Positions 8,221-13,441 of a stretch of DNA of 13,441 bases are shown in pieces. The position numbers and the translations under genes were made by a program. Below the pieces are notes generated by a model that did no database searches, had not been told where the DNA came from, and saw only the letters and a list, made by a program, of their open reading frames with translations. The stretch's first letter is position 1, and each line of letters opens with the position of its first letter. The stretch spans positions 1-13,441 of the forward strand of contig CAMYWS010000016.1 of the NCBI GenBank assembly GCA_947302865.1, in the 5' to 3' direction. The DNA comes from an uncultured Clostridia bacterium (GTDB lineage Bacteria; Bacillota_A; Clostridia; Christensenellales; CAG-138).

Positions 8221-8249
8221 AAACAACAGCCCTTCGCGGGCTGTTGTTT
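8221..8249 (+). terminator. Intrinsic terminator of the xyl operon
   Basis: AAACAACAGCCC (8221-8232) pairs perfectly over 12 bases with GGGCTGTTGTTT (8238-8249) around a 5-base TTCGC loop. The GC-rich top and T-rich 3' arm (TTGTTT) act as the terminator tail. It lies 36 bases after the xylA stop and ahead of the next unit's promoter. Confidence 0.85.
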
Positions 8250-8269
8250 GCGTCTGCGTCGTTTCACGC

Positions 8270-8298
8270 TTGCGTTTCAGGACGCGGAATGGTACAAT
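8270..8298 (+). promoter_or_regulatory. Promoter of the symporter-deacetylase unit
   Basis: An extended -10 element, TGGTACAAT (8290-8298, TACAAT core at 8293-8298), is preceded by TTGCGT (8270-8275) with exactly 17 bases between. The -35 is weak (TTG only), and the TG extension compensates. Expected transcription start is near 8305, giving a leader of about 24 bases. CGTTTCA occurs twice (8260-8266 and 8273-8279), the second copy overlapping the -35, which would suit a regulator binding site. Confidence 0.65.
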
Positions 8299-8316
8299 TC
8301 TGTTATCGGAAGAGAC

Positions 8317-8322
8317 GGAGGA
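8317..8322 (+). promoter_or_regulatory. Ribosome binding site that sets the symporter start
   Basis: GGAGGA lies 6 bases before ATG 8329. The reading frame is open further upstream to a TTG at 8248, but that codon lies in the terminator arm, upstream of the promoter. Confidence 0.88.
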
Positions 8323-8328
8323 ACGGCT

Positions 8329-9834
8329 ATGGTAAATCAAAAACAAACCCGACGCAACCTGATCATGTTCCCGCTCGGCACCGTGGGCAGGGACATGGTC
8401 TACAACCTTGTCACCAACTTTCTGTTCACCTTCGTGCTGTTCACCCGTGAGCTCACGGCGGGTCAACTTACCGCCATCACGGGCATCATGGTCGGCGCGC
8501 GTATCTTCGACGCGCTGAACGACCCGATCATGGGTAACATCATCGAACGCACGCGGACCCGGTTCGGCAAATTCAAGCCGTGGATCGTCGCCGGCATGCT
8601 CACGACCTCGGTGGTGATCTACACCACGTTCAACGTGAAGCTGCAGGGATGGCCGTTCGTATGGTTTTTCGGTGTGATGTATTTCCTGTACAGCATTACC
8701 TACACGATGGGCGACATCTCCTACTGGGGCATGATCCCGTCGCTGAGCTCCGACGGCGACACACGCAACAAGTTCACGTCCCGCGCGACCCTGTTTGCGG
8801 GCATCGGCGGGACCTCCGCCAGCATTCTGATCCCGCTCCTCACCACCGGCGCAAACGCCATCGGCGGCAGCACGACGACCGCATACGGATGGATCGCGCT
8901 GGCGATCGCGATCCTTTGTCCGGCGTTCCTCTGCTTCGTGCTGTTCGGTGTGAAGGAAAACCGCGCCTACAATGCCGAGCCGGTCCCGCCGGTCAGCTTC
9001 AAAAAGATCTGGAGCACTATCACGGGCAACAAGCAGCTCCTATGGATCGCGCTGATCTTCCTGATCCACGAGATCAGCAACGCGATCGTGATCTCCGGCA
9101 TGGGCGCGACGTATATCTATTTCGAGTTCGGCTATGCGGGCGGGCTTTACTCGCTGTTCACCACGATCGGGATGTCCGTCACGGCGCTTCTGATGGTCTT
9201 CTATCCCATGATCTCGCGCAAGGTCCCGCGCAAAAAGTTCATGCGGCATCTGCTGCTGATTTCGCTTATTGGCTATGCGGTCATGCTGATCTCCGGTCTT
9301 GCGCTTCCGTCCGGCGCCATGAAGCTGATCGGCATGGACCTTAAGTTCCTGCTCATCACGCTCGGCTACATGCTCGCCAACTTCGGACAGTACGGATTCT
9401 ATCTCATCCTGATGATCTCTGTCATCAACACGGTGGAGTACAACGAATACATCCACGGCACGCGCGACGAAGGCATCATCACCTCCATGCGGCCGTTTTT
9501 GACAAAGCTCGCTTCCGCGCTGACCATCGTGATCGTATCGGGCACGTACCTCGCCGCCGACGCGACCAGATACACCAACGCGATCTCCAGGCTGGAGAAC
9601 GATGCCGCCGCGGGACATATCACAGAAGCGGTCAAGCTCTCCGAGATCCAGACGGTGCTGGAGGGCGTGACCCGCGGGCAGTCGACGGCGCTGCTGCTGG
9701 TCATGATCGTGCTGCCCGTGATCCTGCTGATACTCACGTATTTCCTCTACCTGAAGCATTACAAGCTTGACGAGCCGGAATACGATCGCATCTGCGCGGA
9801 GCTCAAAGCGCGCAGGGAGGGCAGGGAAGCATGA
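8329..9834 (+). CDS. GPH-family sugar:cation symporter (MelB/XynB-like)
   Basis: Secondary transporter of the glycoside-pentoside-hexuronide family, which moves sugars across the cytoplasmic membrane with Na+ or H+. From ATG 8329 it is 501 residues with about 12 hydrophobic segments. The N-terminal family signature is intact: VGARIFDALNDPIMG (55-69) with Arg58, Asp61 and Asp65, followed by ERTRTRFGKFKPW (73-85). The MGDISYWGMIPSLSSD stretch and the conserved GTRDEGIITSMRPFLTKLASAL segment also fit. The family includes melibiose, xyloside (XynB/XynP) and glucuronide carriers, and the substrate cannot be told from sequence alone. Its place just after xylA favours a xylose or xyloside substrate. 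It has its own promoter, and its stop codon overlaps the start of the deacetylase gene (ATGA). Confidence 0.92.
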   Translation: MVNQKQTRRNLIMFPLGTVGRDMVYNLVTNFLFTFVLFTRELTAGQLTAITGIMVGARIFDALNDPIMGNIIERTRTRFGKFKPWIVAGMLTTSVVIYTTFNVKLQGWPFVWFFGVMYFLYSITYTMGDISYWGMIPSLSSDGDTRNKFTSRATLFAGIGGTSASILIPLLTTGANAIGGSTTTAYGWIALAIAILCPAFLCFVLFGVKENRAYNAEPVPPVSFKKIWSTITGNKQLLWIALIFLIHEISNAIVISGMGATYIYFEFGYAGGLYSLFTTIGMSVTALLMVFYPMISRKVPRKKFMRHLLLISLIGYAVMLISGLALPSGAMKLIGMDLKFLLITLGYMLANFGQYGFYLILMISVINTVEYNEYIHGTRDEGIITSMRPFLTKLASALTIVIVSGTYLAADATRYTNAISRLENDAAAGHITEAVKLSEIQTVLEGVTRGQSTALLLVMIVLPVILLILTYFLYLKHYKLDEPEYDRICAELKARREGREA

Positions 9835-10601
9835 GCCTGACAAGATTCGCGCTGCGCTTTGCCGCACCGCCGCCCAAGGTGGAGGCGTTCGAACGCTATT
9901 TATTCATCGGACCGCACCCGGACGATATCGAGATCGGCGCGGGCGCAACGGCGGCCAAGCTCGCGGCAAAGGGAAAGCACGTCGTTTTCCTGATCTGCAC
10001 CGACGGACGTTACGGGCTCGAGACCGCGCAAGAGGGCACGACGCCGGACGAGCTCAAAGAGATTCGAAAAGCGGAGGCAACAGCGTCCGCAAAGCTGCTC
10101 GGAGTCACCGACGTGCGCTTTCTGGACCTTTCCGACGGCGGGCTGTACGACTTTTCGGATCTTTGGCGCGGCGTCGCCCGCGTGATCGGAGAGACAAAGC
10201 CGCAGATGGTCTTTGCGCCGGATCCGGACGTTCCGAGCGAGTGTCACGCAGATCACCGGAATGTCGGGGAAGCGGCAAGGCGGGCGGCATATTTTGCGCC
10301 TTATCACGTACTTACGGCACAATACGGTGCGGATGCCGCGGACGTACAGGCGCTGGCGTTCTACATGACGGCGAAACCGAACCGGTTTGTGAAAACGCGC
10401 GGACTTTTAAAGCTTCAGAAGGAAGCGCTTCTTTGCCATACGTCCCAGTTCACAGCGGATTCGGAAGCGTTCAAAACGCTTGCGCTGTATTTGAAGCTCC
10501 GCGCCGCGGACTTCGGGCTTCGCGCGTTCTGCGTGCACGCCGAGGGCTTTCGCGTGCTCGGACCGACGCAGATGCACTGTCTCCCCGAAGCGGGACTTTA
10601 A
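9831..10601 (+). CDS. PIG-L/LmbE-type zinc-dependent deacetylase
   Basis: Belongs to the PIG-L family (CAZy CE14), zinc enzymes that remove N-acetyl groups from sugar conjugates such as GlcNAc-PI, GlcNAc-inositol and diacetylchitobiose. The 256-residue protein has the zinc motif GPHPDDIEIG with His29 and Asp32 as ligands and Asp31 as the catalytic base. The second motif, ECHADHRNVG, has His142 as third ligand and His139 as catalytic histidine, by comparison with MshB. The first 20 residues are a short polar/hydrophobic lead without a clear signal peptide, so it should be cytoplasmic. ATG 9831 overlaps the symporter stop (ATGA), giving translational coupling, with purine-rich GGGAGG/AGGGA upstream. 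The pairing suggests it acts on what the symporter brings in, perhaps an acetylated sugar. That is inference, and small-thiol or glycan roles are alternatives. Confidence 0.88.
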   Translation: MSLTRFALRFAAPPPKVEAFERYLFIGPHPDDIEIGAGATAAKLAAKGKHVVFLICTDGRYGLETAQEGTTPDELKEIRKAEATASAKLLGVTDVRFLDLSDGGLYDFSDLWRGVARVIGETKPQMVFAPDPDVPSECHADHRNVGEAARRAAYFAPYHVLTAQYGADAADVQALAFYMTAKPNRFVKTRGLLKLQKEALLCHTSQFTADSEAFKTLALYLKLRAADFGLRAFCVHAEGFRVLGPTQMHCLPEAGL

Positions 10602-10616
10602 GGAATACAACCACGT

Positions 10617-10652
10617 AAAAAATATACAGCTCCGTCCGGAGCTGTTTTTTTT
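10617..10652. terminator. Bidirectional intrinsic terminator between convergent units
   Basis: ACAGCTCC (10626-10633) pairs with GGAGCTGT (10638-10645) around a GTCC loop. On the plus strand eight T residues follow (10645-10652). On the minus strand the A-run at 10617-10622 supplies a T-rich tail. It can therefore stop both the deacetylase transcript and the converging hydrolase transcript. Confidence 0.93.
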
Positions 10653-10672
10653 GATATCGGAAGGTTTTCCGT

Positions 10673-11683
10673 TTATTCGGGCGGACGGAGCGCGGCTTCA
10701 TAGAATTGCAGGAGCATTTCGGTGAACGCCGGATCAAGCTCATTCGCAAGCGCTTTGTCGATGGGGTCCGCGTCGGTAAGCTCTGCGCGGTAGCGGGCGG
10801 CGCCGACGGAAAGCCATGGGGTCGAGTGCTCGTTGCGGTACGCCGAGGTGATCTCGATACAGCGGACGTTCGGATTCGCATACGCTTTCGGATCACGGAT
10901 GAGACTGTTGCCGTACGGCACGAGATCGTCTGAATTCCCGCCCACGATCAGCACCGGCGTCGTGACCTCGTCGATCGCGGCGCGCGCGGAATCGTCCGCG
11001 TCCACACCGAACAGGAGCACGTTTTCGAGATACAGAAACGGGTATTCAAGATCCGCAGGAAAGCCGACGCGTTTCTTTGCGTGCGCATGCATCAGCGCAA
11101 CGGGACGGTCGAATCCGGAAATGCAGACGGCTGCCCTGATCTCCGGATGCGCAGGAAGCTCCGCCGCGGCGGCATACGCGCCGGCGCTGTGCCCGTAGAG
11201 CACGACGGGAAGCCCGCGCCACGCGTCCGACTGCTTTTGACAGGCAAGGAAGGCGGAAAGATCCTCCCGGATCTGCTGAAGTCCGATGACGCCGCGTCCC
11301 TCGCTGTCGCCTACGCCTGTCGCGTCCCATGTCGCAACGGACCAGCCGGCATGAACAAACGCGACGATCTCCATAAGATGCGCGTCCGCGCCGTCGCCGA
11401 TGCCGTTGACAAGTACGATGAGCCCTTTCGGGTCGTCCGCGTCGTATCGCCGGCCGGACAGGGTATTTCGTCCGGAGGGGAAGGAGAAGCGTTCACTGCG
11501 GCAGTCCGGCCGGAGCTCCGCGTACGTATATTGCAGCGGCGGAAGTCCGTCCCTTCGAGCGTAGATCACGCGAAACACGACTGCGGTCGCAAGCATCGAA
11601 AGCACGCAGTACAAAAGAAGTGCGCACAGCGCAATACAGAACGCTCTCCTGATCGGATGCGGTTTTCGTGCAGCAGGTCTCAT
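10673..11683 (-). CDS. Membrane-anchored alpha/beta hydrolase (GHSAG)
   Basis: A 336-residue alpha/beta-hydrolase-fold protein of unknown substrate. A basic N-terminus (MRPAARKPHPIRR) precedes one hydrophobic segment at about 14-38, making it a likely signal anchor with the enzyme domain outside the membrane. The catalytic set can be followed: oxyanion-side VNGIGDGAD (92-100), the nucleophile Ser166 in GHSAG, a probable acid at Asp252 or Asp253 in GGNSDDLVP, and His286 in RNEHSTPW. The WDATGVGDSEG segment (119-129) is the usual loop before helix B in serine hydrolases of this kind. GAAAGG (11690-11695 on the complementary strand) lies 6 bases before the ATG. An intrinsic terminator ends right before that site, so its expression depends on read-through or an unrecognised promoter. 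The family is too broad to assign an esterase, lipase or peptidase activity. Confidence 0.85.
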   Translation of the reverse strand: MRPAARKPHPIRRAFCIALCALLLYCVLSMLATAVVFRVIYARRDGLPPLQYTYAELRPDCRSERFSFPSGRNTLSGRRYDADDPKGLIVLVNGIGDGADAHLMEIVAFVHAGWSVATWDATGVGDSEGRGVIGLQQIREDLSAFLACQKQSDAWRGLPVVLYGHSAGAYAAAAELPAHPEIRAAVCISGFDRPVALMHAHAKKRVGFPADLEYPFLYLENVLLFGVDADDSARAAIDEVTTPVLIVGGNSDDLVPYGNSLIRDPKAYANPNVRCIEITSAYRNEHSTPWLSVGAARYRAELTDADPIDKALANELDPAFTEMLLQFYEAALRPPE

Positions 11684-11695
11684 ATGGTTCCTTTC

Positions 11696-11730
11696 AAAAG
11701 AAAAACGTGACGCCGGAAATCGACGTCACG
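11696..11730 (-). terminator. Intrinsic terminator after the small membrane gene, in the hydrolase leader
   Basis: Read on the minus strand, CGTGACG (11730-11724) pairs with CGTCACG (11712-11706) around an 11-base loop, followed directly by TTTTTCTTTT. It ends about ten bases before the alpha/beta hydrolase ATG, adjoining its ribosome binding site. Confidence 0.85.
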
Positions 11731-11761
11731 CAAGGATACTACCGAAACATCCCCAAAGGCA

Positions 11762-12040
11762 TTAGTTAAACATGCCGTTTGCAGCACCGACCGCGATCAG
11801 GATGATGTAGATCACCATGAAGATCGTGCCGATGATGCCGAGAATGAAGCCGATCTTGCTGAGGATGACGCCGACCTTGGACGCACCGACGAGTTCGCCG
11901 CCCTGCTCAACAAATTCCTTGCCCTTTTTCTTGCCGATCGCGCCGAAGATGATGGCGAGGACCGGTCCGAGGACCAAGCTCAGAATACCGAACACGAGCG
12001 TATTCGGCTGCTGCAGATTGTTTTGATTGTTATACTCCAT
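11762..12040 (-). CDS. Small two-segment membrane protein, DUF4190-like
   Basis: A 92-residue protein of unknown function. A short Asn/Gln-rich N-terminus (MEYNNQNNLQQPN) is followed by a hydrophobic segment at about 15-34. A basic loop with GKKKGKEF and a GASKVGVILSKIG stretch comes next, then a second hydrophobic segment at about 60-86. This two-segment layout with a GKKKG-type loop resembles the small DUF4190-like membrane proteins common in Firmicutes. The fold assignment is by pattern only. AAGGAGG (12049-12055 on the complementary strand) lies 7 bases before the ATG, and a near-consensus promoter and an intrinsic terminator frame the gene. It therefore appears to be a single-gene unit with potentially high expression. 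Confidence 0.82.
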   Translation of the reverse strand: MEYNNQNNLQQPNTLVFGILSLVLGPVLAIIFGAIGKKKGKEFVEQGGELVGASKVGVILSKIGFILGIIGTIFMVIYIILIAVGAANGMFN

Positions 12041-12070
12041 AATAATACCCTCCTTCTATGGATTCGATAT

Positions 12071-12099
12071 ATTATACCGCACGTTCCGGCAAAAATCAA
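12071..12099 (-). promoter_or_regulatory. Promoter of the small membrane protein gene
   Basis: Read on the minus strand, TTGATT (12099-12094) is followed after 17 bases by TATAAT (12076-12071), a perfect -10 and a 4-of-6 -35. The predicted start is near 12064, giving a leader of about 24 bases that carries an AAGGAGG site. This is the best promoter match in the window. Confidence 0.85.
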
Positions 12100-12136
12100 C
12101 ACCTTACGCAAATTGTTCGGAAAATTGACGCCGGGG

Positions 12137-13099
12137 TCAGCTTGCGGTCTGCTCATCAAGCGCTTTGAGATAGTTCACGATCGTGTCGTCATACTTTTCA
12201 GTATCATTGATGCGGATGCGCGAGTGCGCGCCGTGCTCGAACCAGACGAACTTTCTGCCCGGCGCGGTGCAGTGCGCATAGAGGTATTCCGCCTGATCCG
12301 GCGTCGAGTAGGGATCCTCGCGGCTGTGCAGGAACAGAATGGGCTTTCTGAGCTTTCCGATGCGCTTGTACGGACCGTCGGTCACGACGTTCGCGTGCGA
12401 TACGAGCCGGATCCAGAGCATGACCTCCTGCTGTACGGGGAAGCGCTTCTTTTCGGGGCGGTCGATCTTCATATGGTTGTCGAACGAGCGATAGAAGGAA
12501 TAATACATCCCCTCGCACGACATGCCCTCGATGTAGTCCGGGCACTGCGGCGCGGTCAGCGCAAACAGGGCGGTGGAGGAGCCGATGCAGATTCCGTGCA
12601 GAAACACGCGTTCATTGCCGAGATCCTCATGCAGCAGGCGGCACCATTCGAGGATGTCGCGATACTCGCGGTATCCGAGACAGCTTGCCTTGCCCTCGGA
12701 AAGCCCGTGCGCGCGGTTGTCGATGACCAGCACGTTTCGTCCCGCGCGGCGGAACGGTTCCGCAAAATAATAGGAATACAGCACGCTTTCCGTCCGACCC
12801 GCAATGATAAGCGCCGCGGAGCTGCCGCCGAAATCGAAGTATTCGCCGACGAGCCGGAGCCCGTCGCTTCTGATCTCGACGTCGCGCTTCCGGTCGGCGT
12901 ATTCGGTTCCCCATGCGATGCCGATGTCGTGCATTCTGCAGTATTCGGGATCCTCCGGGAAACTGCAGCCGCGGTCCCATTTGCCGGGTTTGTTGCGCAG
13001 AAGCAGCGTGGAATAGATGATCCATGCAATGATCATCGTGAAAACGATGAAAGAAAGGAGCAGCGCGCCGAGCGCGATCAGAATCCAGAACCAGACCAT
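12137..13099 (-). CDS. Membrane-anchored alpha/beta hydrolase with cysteine at the nucleophile position
   Basis: From ATG 13099 the product is 320 residues. It starts MVWFWILIALGALLLSF, a signal-anchor-like hydrophobic stretch (2-32), followed by an alpha/beta hydrolase domain. The region before helix B (VIDNRAHGLSEGK) is typical. The nucleophile elbow reads LHGICIGSS, so Cys171 replaces the usual Ser of G-x-S-x-G. A probable acid (Asp262 in LHSREDP) and base (His292 in EHGAHSR) complete a Cys-Asp-His set, as in dienelactone hydrolase. The substrate is unknown. The frame stays open upstream to an ATG at 13231, but those residues overlap the preceding gene, are Arg/Ser-rich and lack a ribosome binding site. 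GAGGGA (13111-13106) supports 13099. It begins 10 bases after the FakA-like stop, implying one operon. No clear terminator follows it. Confidence 0.85.
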   Translation of the reverse strand: MVWFWILIALGALLLSFIVFTMIIAWIIYSTLLLRNKPGKWDRGCSFPEDPEYCRMHDIGIAWGTEYADRKRDVEIRSDGLRLVGEYFDFGGSSAALIIAGRTESVLYSYYFAEPFRRAGRNVLVIDNRAHGLSEGKASCLGYREYRDILEWCRLLHEDLGNERVFLHGICIGSSTALFALTAPQCPDYIEGMSCEGMYYSFYRSFDNHMKIDRPEKKRFPVQQEVMLWIRLVSHANVVTDGPYKRIGKLRKPILFLHSREDPYSTPDQAEYLYAHCTAPGRKFVWFEHGAHSRIRINDTEKYDDTIVNYLKALDEQTAS

Positions 13100-13105
13100 A
13101 CCGTT

Positions 13106-13111
13106 TCCCTC
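13106..13111 (-). promoter_or_regulatory. Ribosome binding site that sets the Cys-hydrolase start
   Basis: On the minus strand GAGGGA lies 6 bases before ATG 13099 and overlaps the stop codon of the upstream FakA-like gene, so translation of the two genes is probably coupled. Confidence 0.75.
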
Positions 13112-13441
13112 ACATGATCCCGATTTCCCAGTGATAGATTTCCTGCCCGGCGTCCACGAACTCCAGCTCGAGCATCGGATACCGTTCGGCGATCGCCTCC
13201 GTGAGCAGTTCCTCGTCGGATGCGGACGCATCCCTGCCGCGCAGAACGATGCCGGTTTCGCGATCTTCGATATCGTCGATCATGGCGAGCGCGCCGAGGA
13301 TCGCGCTTCTCCAGTCGCTGTTGACGCAGACGAGCTCGCCGCCCAAAAAGGCGATATCCTCGCCGCGGCGGCAGCGGATCTCGTGATACGTGTAATCGCG
13401 CGAGGCGGTCGTTTCCCGCAGGGTGATGATGTTGTCAATGC
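13110..13441 (-). CDS. FakA/YloV-like protein, C-terminal end only (5' part outside window)
   Basis: About 109 codons of a gene that enters from the right edge. Its frame is open from 13441 to the stop at 13110-13112. Features are TTASRDYTYHEIRCRRGEDIA near the N-terminal side, then LRGRDAS, then the end EAIAERYPMLELEFVDAGQ followed by EIYHWEIGIM. This order (a T-x-A-x-R-D segment, a G-D/E-I turn, and a final Y-P-x-L-E-x-E-x-x-x-x-G-Q-x-x-Y) matches the C-terminal domain of DAK2-domain proteins such as B. subtilis YloV and S. aureus FakA, the ATP-binding fatty acid kinase subunit. The kinase domain itself is not in the window, so the call rests on pattern memory of the C-terminus. A TTG at 13346 could be mistaken for the start, but the frame and family match continue upstream of it. 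Confidence 0.68.
   Translation of the reverse strand, partial: IDNIITLRETTASRDYTYHEIRCRRGEDIAFLGGELVCVNSDWRSAILGALAMIDDIEDRETGIVLRGRDASASDEELLTEAIAERYPMLELEFVDAGQEIYHWEIGIM

Noticed and set aside
6148..8466. Open frame of about 770 codons on the minus strand, opposite xylB, xylA and the symporter start
   Set aside because: It runs across a terminator hairpin and a promoter belonging to the plus strand, and its His/Arg/Val/Glu-rich sequence is typical of antisense shadows of GC-rich genes.
9040..9867. Minus-strand open frame opposite the symporter end
   Set aside because: It shows no motif and no ribosome binding site, and it overlaps the symporter-deacetylase coupling junction.
12023..13117. 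Plus-strand open frame opposite the Cys-hydrolase gene
   Set aside because: It overlaps the clear minus-strand promoter of the small membrane gene and the whole hydrolase gene. Its product is Val/Arg-rich without family features.
13100..13231. Upstream ATG giving the Cys-hydrolase 44 extra residues
   Set aside because: The extra residues overlap the FakA-like coding sequence in another frame, are Arg/Ser-rich, and would bury the hydrophobic anchor. The GAGGGA site fits ATG 13099.

Overview
The window is about 13.4 kb of moderately GC-rich bacterial DNA, densely packed with genes and with strong AGGAGG-type ribosome binding sites. It most likely comes from an anaerobic, plant-polysaccharide-degrading member of the Clostridia (Firmicutes). 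That placement is an inference. It rests on a YloV/FakA-type gene end at the right edge, a group II xylose isomerase, a CUT1 sugar ABC transporter without its own ATPase, and a Firmicutes-style small DUF4190-like membrane protein. There are no RNA genes, CRISPR arrays, insertion sequences or phage genes that I can support.

Left block (1-8184, plus strand): a xylo-oligosaccharide/xylose utilisation cluster. In order it encodes a GH3 glycosidase of the beta-xylosidase-like type (cut at its 5' end by the window), a lipoprotein sugar-binding protein, two ABC permeases, xylulokinase (xylB) and xylose isomerase (xylA). The proposed flow is capture and import of short xylosides, release of xylose by the GH3 enzyme, isomerisation to xylulose by XylA, and phosphorylation to xylulose 5-phosphate by XylB. 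The binding-protein gene is set off from the permeases by a strong stem-loop without a T-run, the kind of element that lets the binding protein be made in excess. A good intrinsic terminator follows xylA.

Middle block (8250-10660, plus strand): a second transcription unit with its own recognisable promoter. It encodes a GPH-family (MelB/XynB-like) sugar:cation symporter and, translationally coupled to it by an ATGA overlap, a PIG-L/LmbE-type zinc deacetylase. It plausibly extends the same sugar theme (a second uptake route plus deacetylation of an imported sugar), but the substrate is not shown by the sequence. A bidirectional terminator closes it.

Right block (10673-13441, minus strand): unrelated-looking housekeeping or accessory genes read towards the sugar cluster. 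From upstream to downstream these are the C-terminal end of a FakA/YloV-like protein (running off the window), a membrane-anchored alpha/beta hydrolase with cysteine where the serine nucleophile is expected, a small two-segment membrane protein with its own promoter and terminator, and a second membrane-anchored alpha/beta hydrolase with a normal GHSAG nucleophile motif. The terminator of the small membrane gene lies directly against the ribosome binding site of this last hydrolase.

No intergenic gap exceeds about 145 bases. Overall this is a well-organised but largely recognisable sugar locus. I see no clearly new system. The points most worth a second look are the symporter-deacetylase pair, the cysteine-nucleophile hydrolase, and the terminator placed in the hydrolase leader.
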